From assembly GCA_022885665.1 (NCBI GenBank), contig JAGQDJ010000627.1:62001-126000 (forward strand): 64,000 bases of DNA. Reading direction: 5' to 3'. The notes beneath the pieces were generated by a model, which saw only the letters and a list, made by a program, of their open reading frames with translations, was not told the DNA's origin and made no database searches. Within the stretch, counting starts at the first letter, position 1. The number at the start of each line of letters is the position of its first letter. The stretch comes from Triops longicaudatus (Eukaryota; Arthropoda; Branchiopoda; Notostraca; Triopsidae). Positions 12,851-24,153 of this stretch are shown one piece after another. A program made the translations under genes and the position numbers.

Positions 12851-14885
12851 TGGCGTTATGATGTCAAGTAATTACAAGAAATCTATTCGGAGCATGACGA
12901 AATGATGTTAGAATCGGAAAGGTCCCCGAACACTCACGTACCAGTCAACCCTGTTGTGGTTCACTCTGAACTGCCTCTGAAAACCGGCCATATAACTCGC
13001 GACTTAACCATCTTCGCAAAAAAAAAAGAAAGGTGAGTCCCCGCAGGGCAAACTACGAAAGCTAGACAGAGAAAACTGATCTCTTAACCCGATACGAATC
13101 TTTCACCCAAAGCACACAAGTTATACCGGATCATGCAGAGCTTTAGAAAACTGGCGAATTACCAGCGATTGTCGCACCCAACCAGTCACTTCTACGAATT
13201 TACTCGACAAACACGGTAATGGTTTGTTGGTGAAATAGGCAGACAGAGACAGAATAGTAGAGACAGTTTGTTTAGCTTTCAGTAAACCTAATTCTTTAAA
13301 AGTCATTAAACCTGACCTATACGCATATATCGAAACAGTAAGCCTTTGCTCACGTGGTCTGGTAGGAAGCATCACGTGATGAACCTCTACCTAGATTCTC
13401 ACTTTTCTACCTGGTTTTATCCAGAAGGAAATCGGGAACAACTTCGTTGCTAAGTTAACGTTTTTCTCGGCTAACCCGTTATAGGAGGAAACGGGTTCTC
13501 GTGCAATGTATGCCACTAGGATTTCTTGTGAATATGAATATCAAACAAGTGAAAGCTTCCAGGCAACTTATGAACTGTATTTGACAATGAAAACTCCCAA
13601 CGGAGGGAGTAATCGACCTCAAAAGTAATTATTTAAATGTTATGTTTTCTCCAAAAAAAACGAATAATAACTCCAAAATGTAAATTATATCACATCACAA
13701 GCAGTTCTTGGCAAAGAACGAACGCTTTACGATGATTAAATTCAGGTTGATTTTCTGAAAATGATCTATGGTCTTTGAACATAAGCTAACTTAAATGAAT
13801 TATAGGCTTGTAATTAGAAAGCAGAAAAACTTCCGCGGGTTAATATGCATAGACTTTGCGTAACACTGGGAAAGGCAATCTTTAAATATCAACACCACGC
13901 TAATGAGCTCCCGCTCATTACCTCGCTGCTTGCGAAATCTTCCGACGCTCTGAGGCCAATGTCAGTGAATGTGAAAGTGTAACGTTCTGAGCAACTTGGA
14001 CGTATTTTACTCATATACTCTGCAGTGAGGGATAACGTACTCAGGCCGATCTGTTCCGAATACTTTGAGGATTTTGAATTCTTTGTGGAATCTCGCTCAT
14101 GCAAATTACAAAAAAAGAGTATAACTCAGGAAATGATTTAATAGAAAATAAAATAATGATATGCAAATGTGCGGTAGGTAAATTTATGCAGTTTAATAAA
14201 GAGAATAAAGAGACAAGTAAATTTCATATTTTAGTAAAAGTAATGAAAAGAAAACAGGAAAAATAGCCAGAGAAAATTTTCGCATCGACCGCCAGTAGGC
14301 CAGTAACGCCCCTTTGTATTAGCAATAATGTTTCGTGCTTGCCGTTCGTCAATTGGGCGCTTTGAAAAAGGAGACATACATAAAAGTTAAACTTGTTTTA
14401 TTTTCTTCCCCTTACCGTAGTTCAATCAACTAATTTGCGGTGGAGAAAAGTGAAATTATAGGTTTACAAATAGCACCATTTTCCGCGCCACAAAATGCTT
14501 TGCGTATGCTAAATAATTCACATTTATATTCAAACAATTCTAAATATTTAAATTTTCAAAACTTGAGATATGCCACTTAGACCTGCGCACTGAGAAACAT
14601 TTCAACATAAAGGTTATTTTAAGCCATGTGGAATTTATTGCACCACTGCCAGTAGATTGGCATTTCGTCCAGCAGGCGTCGTTATTCGCGGATCGCTTGC
14701 CTTGAAGTGTGAACCTAGATTTGCTTTCACTGCAGACAGCCGTAGCCCCAAGCAGGTAAAAGTTTCATAACAAAAACAAACGAATTGTACAGCTTCCCAG
14801 GGTCGCCTCAAGTAAAATAAGTCATTTAATATCCATCTCTTCCTTGGTAACATTTAATGTAACTGTCAAATTCCTAGATCACTCT
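12851..14885. other. Divergent spacer between P5CS and NT5C2
   Basis: About 2 kb separates the outermost supported exon of P5CS (leftward) from that of NT5C2 (rightward). It must contain both promoters. I see no credible coding exon: frames at 13121-13375, 13889-14104 and 14635-14853 have no recognisable protein. No repeat of note was seen. Confidence 0.6.
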
Positions 14886-14899
14886 GTGACGTTCGTCAC
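14886..14899. promoter_or_regulatory. CRE-like inverted repeat near the NT5C2 leader
   Basis: GTGACG-TT-CGTCAC is a 6 bp perfect inverted repeat with TGACG half-sites of the kind bound by CREB/ATF bZIP factors. It lies about 55 bp upstream of the inferred leader-exon donor of NT5C2, a plausible promoter position. It rests on the motif alone. Confidence 0.3.
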
Positions 14900-14953
14900 C
14901 AAGGAACGTCTCTGTTCAAGATCTTGCTCCGTCTACACAAAAGACAAATAAAG
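14900..14953 (+). other. Probable end of a non-coding NT5C2 leader exon
   Basis: The sequence AAG then GTATGT at 14953/14954 is a good donor. The next strong acceptor (TTTAATTCAG, about 15030) is followed 16 bases later by the ATG of exon 1A. The left boundary of this exon is unknown. It could serve either alternative coding exon. Transcript data would settle it. Confidence 0.35.
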
Positions 14954-15046
14954 GTATGTAATAACTGGGTGCTTTTCTGTAATAAATGGAAAGTGTAAAA
15001 ACATAACATTGTTTATTGAATTTAATTCAGGCTTAACCGAACTGTC

Positions 15047-15243
15047 ATGGAAGCTGACGCAGTAAAAAAACCCGATGAACTAGCTGTTCCATCAGCGGCT
15101 ATCAATAGTTCTCAAGTGTCTCCTCTTTTGTCTCCGGAGTCTGTTGGCACGTGGACTCCTCATGGGGTTTGTGGTGGTTTCACACCGTCTACGGAGGCTG
15201 GTCCTGCAACATCACGAAAATGGTACAGACAGCCAGCTCACAG
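15047..15243 (+). CDS. NT5C2: NT5C2 alternative 5' coding exon 1A
   Basis: This open exon starts at an ATG shortly after an acceptor. It encodes 65 residues beginning MEADAVKKPDELAVP and rich in Ser, Pro and Thr, and it ends ...QPAH plus AG at a GTACGT donor. The split codon completes to Arg when joined to the exon at 18704, giving HR-IFVNRSL. This matches the family's conserved HR-VFVNRSL junction. Exon 1B ends in exactly the same phase and the same His-Arg, so the two look mutually exclusive. The N-terminal extension is not conserved in the family and its role is unknown. The isoform would be about 586 residues. Confidence 0.6.
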
Positions 15244-17439
15244 GTACGTATCGAGATCTCCCTTGCGTACATGGTAACAAGCTAAAAAGAGGTACCAGGA
15301 GAAAGCAAAGCAAACTGCGTAAAAAACAGGTTTAGGCCCTTGCTCTTTCTGAACATACGGACACGAAACCCTATTGAGGTGTGCCGTTTAGTCCAATTGG
15401 TAACTTGCCAGCCAAGTTAGGTAACAGGGTCAAACGAACCCAATTAAGGAAGGTATACCCGTTGAACCGTACACATCCTTGATCACCTTAAAACATTTTA
15501 GACTTACCTTCGAAACTAAAGGTCAGCTTCTTAACGTTTCTCACACATTTTGTATGCTTTTAATAAGACGCTTTACATTTTGTCCGTGTGCTTTTTGTGT
15601 CTTCTTGAGCACTTGCATTGGTAATGCATTATTTCTGCAAGTAATACAGTACATAATCCACGCAGTATCTGAGCACTTTAATCCTAATATGTGTTGGCTT
15701 AGCTAAAACACTGCTAGGAATTACGACGTTATGGACGCTCGTTACGTAGGTCATTGCGCAAATATGCAAATGCACGCATTCCTGATCACTAAGTCGCAAA
15801 GCTTGTTTGAAATATCTACATAGGCAACTGAAAGTTTTTTTTCTGGTAATAAGCTAATTTACGATGATGTCACAAATTTTGGTATGTAAAATGGGTGTGA
15901 CAGTTATAATATCAGCGATTAGCGCGAAGCAAGCAAGTAACCACTTGAGATAACATTACAGTCTGGTAATTACATACGCTTTGTCCATGTATTAAGCGAA
16001 AACCCAAATACACTTGAACTGCAAGCCGCTTCCCACGCAAAAATATTCAGCGATAAAAGTTTACGATTGCAAGAGAAATGTGGTGGGTGCGAGCCACGTT
16101 TCTAATAATACCCTGACAAAAACTGAGCTTTCTTCAGCTTTTGAGGAAAAAGTACATTCAAAGCGATATTGGAACCAGTATGGAATGTTTTATTTGTTTA
16201 TTTATTTTCTATATTTTTTAGTGTTGAAATATTCTGATTAAACGTCTTGTTTAAGAAATCATACCCGCTCAAGCTTTGATAACAACTTGTTTTCAGTTTG
16301 ACCTTTAAAAGAGTCGTATGTTGAAATCCACGTGTTTCTTGTGATCAAGCAACCCTAATAAGCACTGCTCGTAATTTAAAGTGTACCGAATGAACCGAAG
16401 GAGTCATTGTTGAGGAAGTGGTTGACGTCATGGTTAATCCTAGCACAGGTACACGTACTATACTGAAGTAGCTATGTATACGGTATGTAAATATTCGCAA
16501 CTCTGATCGAGGCAGGTTTAGCGCGTCCCGTTGTGGAATTTCACTTTGCGGGCGAGGTCGTCAAGTTTTCTTTTCGCACTGCGTATGGGTGTCAGTTGAA
16601 TCTACTGCGTACTTGGAGCAGTGAGATACCCCGGTTCCGCGAAACTTTGCGTCGTAGTCTGTTTCCTTCTAGCTTGCTTGGTGGAAGTGTCGATTACGTT
16701 ACCCTGAAGTTCCTTACATATAACACTTTAAAAAGACCTTGTATGTCTATCGTTCACCCATGAGCTTGCTTAGCAACAGTTCAACAGCAGTCATGCACGA
16801 AAAATGTTAGCTAACGGTAGTTTTTCTCGGCCAGAGCGCCGGATTTAGAGGCATCGGACCCAGTTTTTCCTATAGTTCCGTTTTCAAGTCAAAATTTGTT
16901 TGGCAGACTCGTTTCCTTTGGAGTCAAGACTATCTTTACGGCTGACCTTGAACACGAACAGTTTTATTTAAAGTTCTTAGCCAACAATTGATGTTTAACG
17001 AACTATTGCCCCACGAACAAATTTAAATTAAAAAAAAGAGGATTCAAATGCTCGAGTTTTAGTTCAAGCGTGACGAGGAGTCCGTTATAAGCAAGGCGTA
17101 AGAGTACGAAACTTTCGAAGGCCATTTGCCTGGTTTATGCAGCGTCGGAGAGTACGTATCCGGGCTAACGCGTCCCACTGCAGATTAAGAGGAAAGGCAC
17201 TGAATTAGTTATTGAGCTAAGCTCGTGGTTGAAAGAAGTGAACTCGGAGGCGTGTGAATAGTCTTTCTTTGTTTATTCTCTATCTTCGCTGTGTCTAGGA
17301 GGTAATCTTTGATACTCCGTGAGACGAATTTCGATAGCCCATCTTGTTAATCAAGCGATCAGTGGAGACATTAGATAGTAAGTGTTACTTTTCTTTAAAT
17401 AATAGTATCCTTACCTTAAATCCGATTTACTTTACAAAA
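15244..17439. other. Intron / spacer between NT5C2 exons 1A and 1B
   Basis: No coding exon recognised in 2.2 kb. It contains a perfect TGACGTCA palindrome at 16423-16430. The rest appears unique, with no obvious repeat. Confidence 0.5.
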
Positions 17440-17595
17440 CAGTAAAATCTCGCGAAAACTAACCTCCACGGATCAAACAGTACTGTTCGGCTTATCCGGA
17501 AGTTGGTTATACCAGACACTTCACATTTACGTAACGCAGTACTTTAGAAATCCTTCATTATAGCCCACAGTTGGTTACAGAATGGTTGATTTTAG
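17440..17595. repeat. CAGTA...-type MITE-like element, degenerate copy
   Basis: The left end reads CAGTAAAATCTCG and the interior contains CGGATC...GGCTTATCCGG. The right end (GTTGGTTACAG...GATTTTAG) is a decayed inverse of the left. It is 156 bp, nearly the same length as the better copy at 39940-40093. It lies about 240 bp upstream of the exon 1B start codon. Confidence 0.55.
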
Positions 17596-17639
17596 CAAAA
17601 TTGTTCTGTATAACAATGTATCGGTTCTAGTAGACGATT

Positions 17640-17741
17640 TTTAAAGTCCCGAGTTATCTGTAAAAATGCATCTGGTGTGTCTTCGGCTATACCGAACATT
17701 TATTCTTGTCCCAGGAAGTTCGTTTCAAAGAGATTTTACTG
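17640..17741. repeat. Right half of a second CAGTA...TACTG element
   Basis: Read on the minus strand, this begins CAGTAAAATCTC, then AACGAACTTCCTGGGACAAGA, then TTCGGTATAGCC. That is the same order of motifs as the left ends of the other copies. It ends 90 bp before the ATG of NT5C2 exon 1B. Confidence 0.6.
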
Positions 17742-17831
17742 CATTTAAAAAGATCTTACTACTGTTTTACTGCTATTTTTTGACGTAACGTTCCATCGTT
17801 TTGTAGGTAATTCCTTAGTTTCACAATCGTT

Positions 17832-20800
17832 ATGGCTTCTGTCAGCCTAGTAAGCTCGGCGACTTTCCGTAAAGCAGTTAGCGGGAATGTAGAAGGCAGT
17901 GCGACATATAGAGACCGCAAAAAGTCCGAAATGGAAGCAGATGATTGGGAAGGATTTATCGATCCTTCTTATAGCAACTTGAAATCCCATAAGCGAGAGC
18001 TAGGACACAGGTAACAGCTTCTCGAAGAATTGAAGTATACATTGTTGGCTTGTTGTAATTGGACGTCTGCTCTCCATACACTGCATACTAGGCATTCAAC
18101 AGATGGTTTGCTTTGCAAAGGCTTCTTGGGATATCCGGGTTGTAAGGGATTGTAGTGGCTTAAATCTTGTCGGGGAGGCGAATCTTTTGTTAATATAAAG
18201 AACTGCAGCATCCAGTGTTGCTAAAATAGTATACGTGTTGCTTCCTTGGGAAGTAAATTCGTACGGGATCTTTGACACGTACCGGGTGCCGTTTTTTAGA
18301 AATTGTGTCAAATTTTGTTGATAGAATTCTAAGAAAGTGCCAAAGTTTGCCATGAAGTACAAGGTTAACTCCCCCAACCATCGGTAATTATCTAATCAAT
18401 AGACTTACATCAATAGTGTTACTTCCATAGAAATGAATATCTTATCGCTAATGGGGGACTTCAGATAATTTTTATCAAGCTTTCTACATATGCCCCATTT
18501 TTGAAAAAAATGGCATTAAAAAAATCTCAGTCACCTATTTCGAGAATTCTCGAAAAAGAGATACGTGAAGTTAAGTTACGGTGCTATGAGGAACTCGCCT
18601 GTTTTTTTATTATTTTTTAAATTAAATTAAATGTCATTTAAATTATTTTTCAAATTATTTTTTAAATTTTTTAATTAAGTGACATTTTATTTTACTCTTT
18701 CAGAATTTTCGTGAACCGTAGTCTGCATTTGGAGAAAATCAAATTCTATGGCTTTGACATGGATTACACTTTGGCGGGTAAGTTAAGCATGATTTTTATT
18801 TTCTTGTTAATTTACTAGGTAAATTACGTAGCTAACGCGAATGTCAATGCTTAGTCGGGGCCGTCGCCTAGTTATATAGCTCTTGTCATGACAGACGCCA
18901 TGAGACGCGCTTTGGTTGATATTTTTACATATCCATAGAAAAGTTGTCACTAATTCAGATTTTGTTAGAGTACATTTCGCCGGCGTACGAAAAATTGGGA
19001 TTCGATATGGTACGCGATAAATTGATATCCATGGGGTACCCCAAAGAAATCGGAGAATTCGAATACGACCCTTCGTTCCCCATAAGGTGAGACTGTCTAA
19101 TCTGATGCACACGTTGTGACACGACTGATAAGCTTATTGAAATACGTCCTTGCAACTCAGCGATGTGGCGGGTAGGTCAGGGACATGTGTTGCAGGGATG
19201 AGTCAAGGCTATAAATAGCTAATTATTAAAACCTTAGAAATGAAGCTATTCGGAGAACAAAAACATAAAAAATCGACCGAGAACATTAATTAATCTTACC
19301 ATTACGTGGCTGGTCATAACGTAATAAATCAAAGTTAACTTGCAAATGTCATTGACAAAGGTTCAACTACTAATGCGTTATTGTGTACGCAGGTGTGACA
19401 GTAGAACAATAGTGACCAAGTGCTCGCAAAATGTGCAGCGGAACGAATTACTTGAATATCCCTGAGGAATCATCGTTTTGCATAAGGTTGTGTTATATAG
19501 CCCCGGGGGAATTTAACAAATTCCGTCGTTCTCCCACGTGCACATACTGCGAATACTCGGTTGGTTTCGGTGACGTACGAGTACTAAATTGTCGGCATTG
19601 CGAGGTTTGCGTCCGTTTCAGAACAGCTGCACACGCAAGTGTCTTTGCAATCTTCAAACAACGGAATTGCAGATAACTTTACTTCGGAGTGAAATTTCTT
19701 AGTCAATGAAAGATATCACAAAGGATATCTCGTGTCGCGTGCAAGAAGTCTCACTTCCAGGGCAAAGTTACTCGATGAACTGTAACAATAGTTCGAGACA
19801 TGCTGCCGTTGTTCATTTAAGTTCTCATATTGTTTTGAAACCTCTCGCTGACCCAACTTTGTCACATGTTTGAAAGTATTCAGGCCCGCAAAGTTGTCGA
19901 GAATTCCTTTCCTTGAAGTTAGGGCTTTTGTGGCGTACTTTGACGCAATTTAAACCGTTTTCCTGAACTTAGTCGAAGTCATAAAATGGGTGATGAGCAT
20001 AATAATCACATTGACTTGTAAAATAAACAAAAAAATTTTGCGAAATTAAAAGAAAAGAAAAATGTATCCAAACCTTAAAAGAAAGGATACAAATTTATCC
20101 GACCCATATTGAAGAATCATTTAGCGTATATCAGAGCAGTTACTGCATTATTGGCGCGAATGTTGACAATTTGGAAGGGGGCGCCAATTATGTAGTAATT
20201 GTTCTGATATACGCTAAATTTGAATACGCTTAATTGCATATGTGTCAGATAAATTTATCTGATATATCTATAAATAGTTTATGCATGATTCTTCGTATGT
20301 AATGGTTTGTTTTTAAAGCAAATGAATTCTTTTGGTTTCCTTATTCGACTTCAACCCACAAATTAAAGCGTGGCCCAACAGCATGCAAAGTTCATCCACC
20401 TCAACCAAGACCTCGATCTTTCCTTTCGTGACCTGAACCCTTCTTTTCTTGACCTGACCTAGAAAAGATGGCTGTGCGAAAGAATGCGAATAGAATGCGA
20501 GATTTCAAATTATTGCAAATATTTCCTTTCCAGTGAACCTCACAACCAGGAAAAATATAAATCAGTCCTAAAATTTTTGTTGCATTTTTCAATGCCCGAC
20601 ACGCACCGCTAACTTGTCGTTTCTAAGAAAACTGCCTTGGTTGTTTTCCCGTATGAATGCATTATATACCGTAGTCTATAGATATTGTGGTTGCTTTTTC
20701 CCTTGCAGAGGACTTTGGTTTGACACAACGTATGGAAACTTGTTGAAAGTTGATCCTTATGGAAACATTCTGGTTTGCGCGCATGGCTTCGAGTTTCTCA

Positions 20801-22672
20801 AACCGTAAGTATTTTTTTAGTTTTTAATTAATTATTTTTTCAAATGGATTGTTCGCAGGCTAACAACGTATTAAAATTAATAATTTTAGCATTTTGTTAT
20901 ACTGGAAGTCTGTACCATATTTTAATGAATTATAACTGTTTCAGATCGGACATTTATTCGCTTTATCCCAACAAGTTCTTGCAGCTGGACGAATCCCGCG
21001 TGTACGTTTTAAATACGCTGTTCAATCTTCCGGAATGCTACCTTCTAGCGTGTTTAATAGACTTTTTTAGCGGATCAGAACAATACTCCAGGCAAGTTGA
21101 CAATACAGGCAAAATTATATTTATTTTATATATGTAAAATATTTTTATTTGCAATTTTTTATATTTTTAGTACGGGCACTGGCGTGAAATGGGGTGAATT
21201 GTATATGTCGTTCAAGTCCATGTTCCAAGACGTCCGTCGGGCAGTAGATTGGGTGCATATCAAAGGCGATCTCAAGCAGCACACGGTGAATAACTTGGCC
21301 ACTTACGTTCGCCGAGATGAGCGTCTTCCAATGCTGCTCAGCAGATTGCGGGAAAACGGTGCCAAAACTTTCCTACTTACCAATTCCGAGTACATTTACA
21401 CCGACCACATTATGTCTTGGATTTTGGGCAAGGTAACGCGATAAATCTCGTGTATGTCGCTATGTAATTTAATTATTGCGTAATGTCCTTAAAGGACCTA
21501 AACACCAAGGACTGGATGAATTACTTCGATTACATCGTGACGGATGCACGGAAACCCTTGTTCTTCGGGGAAGGAACTGTGTTACGACAAGTTGACACGA
21601 CGACTGGAGCTTTGAGGATCGGTACACATTTAGGACCTCTGCAGAAAGGCCATGTGTATTCTGGAGGTAATGAACTTGAGTGATTTTTATTTGCTTAAAA
21701 TTGAATTATTTTAATTGTGCATTTTGGCTTCATTAGGTTCTTGTGATGTGTTCACGGATTTGATTGGTGCGAAGGGTAAAGACGTTATGTATTGTGGTGA
21801 CCACATTTTTGGAGATATTTTAAAGTCTAAGAAGATTAAAGGCTGGCGTACGTTTTTAATTGTACCCGAGTTGGTGCAGGAGCTGCATGTGTGGACTGAC
21901 AAGTGCACGCTTTTCTCCAGGCTTCAGAACCTTGATGTGATGCTTGGTGACCTTTACAAGTAAGTCTACTCTTAAATAGCCTTTTTTCAGAATATTGAAA
22001 CTTTTCTTTGCCTGGGGAAAAAACAGAAATTTAGACAGTTCAACCAAAGAGAAACCGGATATTAGCAAAATTCGCAATGCAATGCGGGAAGTTACGCATG
22101 AAATGGATCTGACGTATGGAATCATGGGATCTTTGTTTAGATCAGGATCACGCCAGACGTTTTTCTCTGGTCAAGTAAGTTTTTGCCCATTCTTTGAAAA
22201 ATTTTATTTTGTGACGTGGAAAATTATTTTAGGTGGTGCGCTATGCTGACATTTACGCCTCTACAGTGCTTAACTTACTCTACTATCCCTTCAGTTATAT
22301 GTTCCGAGCTCCTGCTATGCTAGTAAGTGCATCAATTAAAAACGATATTTCGTTAAATTTAATGAGTCAACTGTTATAGATGCCTCATGAATCTACTGTA
22401 GCCCACGAGCAACGGTTTGTCACGGAAAATGTGGACTATATGAGGTCGAGGAATGGGTCTGTAAACGGTGAAGAGCCAGTTGACCCAAGGAAATTCAAGG
22501 TAACGCCTTGAAAATAAGTTTAAGCCCGTAGGCTTTCACATTTTCTTGTATTTCGCAGAATTTTGAGCGCCAACATAGTCAAGTACCGCACCCCTGGGCC
22601 GAAATGCCTAGGAAGTTAACGCACAATCATGACGAAGATGATTCCGAAGAGGAAAGCGAAAAATCCTCATAA
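17832..22672 (+). CDS. NT5C2: Cytosolic purine 5'-nucleotidase (HAD family, NT5C2), exon-1B isoform
   Basis: This cytosolic enzyme dephosphorylates IMP and GMP (and can transfer phosphate to nucleosides), setting purine pools. Coding exons: 17832-18010 (1B), 18704-18777, 18969-19086, 20709-20804, 20945-21091, 21171-21432, 21495-21666, 21737-21959, 22027-22174, 22233-22322, 22380-22499 and 22559-22672 (TAA). All phases agree, giving about 580 residues (human 561). HAD motif I is FDMDYT (nucleophile Asp78 and Asp80). Motif II is in FLLTNS (Thr275). The conserved Lys lies in DARKPLFFGEGTVLRQVD (Lys312). The last motif is YCGDHIFGD (Asp371). Family blocks NTLFNLPE, SMFQD, ELHVWTD, SLFRSGSRQTFF and LLYYPFSY are present. 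The C-terminus ends in the acidic tract typical of the family (DEDDSEEESE). The start at 17832 is the first in-frame ATG of exon 1B; Met in MEADDWEG is an alternative. The intron after 21091 uses a GC donor. Confidence 0.97.
20105..20304. repeat. Inverted-repeat (MITE-like) element in an NT5C2 intron
   Basis: An outer perfect 10 bp inverted repeat (GAAGAATCAT at 20111-20120; its complement at 20285-20294) encloses a much longer inner hairpin and a 16 bp perfect palindrome, CAGATAAATTTATCTG, near 20246-20261. There is no coding potential. The nested symmetry suggests a small non-autonomous DNA transposon. Its exact ends and target duplication are unclear. Confidence 0.5.
20120..20218 (+). other. 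Near-perfect 38 bp hairpin (possible small-RNA precursor or MITE core)
   Basis: The arms are 20120-20157 and 20181-20218 with a 23 nt loop. The arms differ from perfect complementarity at only four places. In plus-strand RNA, the NT5C2 sense, three of these become G-U pairs and one is a U-U mismatch. The hairpin lies in the 1.6 kb intron between 19086 and 20709 and would be present in the primary transcript. It is longer and more perfect than most animal pre-miRNAs, so a transposon-derived hairpin is at least as likely. Confidence 0.6.
21092..21170 (+). other. GC-AG intron of NT5C2
   Basis: The exon ends CCAG and the intron begins GCAAGT, the standard consensus of the minor GC-AG class, ending TATTTTTAG. 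Using GC joins AG to T (Ser) and continues in frame into the conserved block. The nearest GT (GTTGAC, 4 bases on) would shift the frame and reach a stop within about 8 codons. All other introns assembled in the window are GT-AG. Confidence 0.85.
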
Positions 22673-23146
22673 ATGTTGAGAAATTTCTATTTCTCGTGAA
22701 ATCTTTTCATCCATAGCATCTCGCATAGCGGGAGATAGTGATAGCTAAAGTACCACTGATCGTTTTCGAGTTTGAAATTTTACAGAAATCTGTAAATTGA
22801 ACCTTTTAATTAGTATGTGATAGTTAATCATCGCTGTTAAAAATTGCTCATGGTGTGTTACTGAGTTAGATCCTTTTTCTGGCCTGGGTTCAATGTTTTT
22901 GTAGCCGCATTTTTGAACCATGTATAATACAGCTTGCTTGAAACTTATGAACGTCGTACAAAAATGCTTTTGTTCGTATTGAAGCATTTCAGTCCGAGAT
23001 GCCTAACTTTTTTTAACATAGTTCGACATTAAGTGAGTGTATCGACATTATGTCGATTTCAATGAACAATTAACCAAGATTTGAAAATGCCTTAATTCCA
23101 CATTAGGAGGAAAACGGAATAGAAAACATTTTAAGCATAGAAATTT

Positions 23147-23149
<3 letters not shown>

Positions 23150-23179
<30 letters not shown>
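23150..23179. repeat. Poly-A tract of 30 bases
   Basis: Thirty A's in a row, about 480 bp after the NT5C2 stop. It could be a mononucleotide microsatellite or the tail of an old retrotransposed sequence; I found no element body or target duplication. Confidence 0.9.
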
Positions 23180-23181
<2 letters not shown>

Positions 23182-23457
23182 GTGGGAAAACAGGCTTTAA
23201 ATAATAAGGAAGAAAATCGAAGAACATTGTTAACGCATATCCGAACCGGCCGTTCTAAGAAATTACTTAAAATTTCACACTGTTTGTCTTTAGTCTATAT
23301 GAAAAATGGAGGCATATCACGCGTAGCTTTGGCGCCGTTTGCTAGGAAAGCGTGTTAAAGACTCCTGAAGTCTTTCGTGACATTGACATTACAGGAACGT
23401 AAAAATTGTAGGCATGTGCCAGGTCTGCCTGGAACAGTTTTCAAAAACATCTGGGAT

Positions 23458-23463
23458 AATAAA
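23458..23463 (+). terminator. Candidate NT5C2 polyadenylation signal
   Basis: AATAAA, about 785 bp after the stop codon and before the TIAR gene. I noticed no canonical AATAAA closer to the stop. This is motif evidence only. Confidence 0.25.
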
Positions 23464-24153
23464 CATAGATTCGGAACAATTTAATATTTCAAGTGCATTA
23501 CAAAGATACCTTTTTCTCAACGGAAAAATCAAAATTTTGGCAGAAAGCTATTAAATCATTTTTTTTTAAATTTTTGGTTTGTTAAATCGTTTTGTAACAA
23601 CTGCTCACATCATGTTTAGCTGTTTCCAGCGCTCGCAACTATCTGGGAAAATTTCCAGAGTAATTTATGGAAGCGTCTTAACTAAGATTGTACACATACT
23701 AAACCAAAAGTTTACGGTCGTAACATTATTTGTAAAAAACGGTATGTAAAAATATTTCTAAGCGTTTCCCGAAAGCGAGCCCTTCCTTTCCCTTTACAAA
23801 TTCTCGTGAGAGATTGGCATTCATTGTCCTTAAAACCGGAACGGAAATTTACTAGTAAGTCCACCAATTCGTCAAGATTAATTTTTAATATGTTCAATTT
23901 GACGACTAGGGCAGTGTTTGGTATTCTTGTTTTAAATTATATATTCTACCCTGCCGTGCGTCACGTGGTGCTATTAAACCCTAAAAAAAAGTTTGTCCCC
24001 CTATGTTGCCGTGACAATGCATTCCTTCAAAAAGCGCGCGTATTCGCAGCGATTGACGCTTATTTGTCCTCGGCCATTGCAAGCCGTCAGTTGGCGCTAG
24101 TGTTCCTGTCGTATGTGTTGTGCTGTGTGATTTCTTTCTAATTTTCCTTCGTT

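Larger units (their letters stand above)
22673..24153. other. NT5C2 3' region and TIAR upstream region
   Basis: About 1.5 kb between the NT5C2 stop and the next start codon on the same strand. It contains the NT5C2 3' untranslated region, an AATAAA at 23458-23463, a 30-base A run, and near its end an ATG-initiated frame (23890-24141, 83 residues) that stops 12 bases before the TIAR start codon. That frame is hydrophobic and unrecognised; it could be an upstream ORF or chance. Confidence 0.5.

Noticed and set aside
23150..23179. Poly-A tract as the tail of a processed retrocopy
   Set aside because: No coding or repeat body upstream and no flanking target duplication could be identified.
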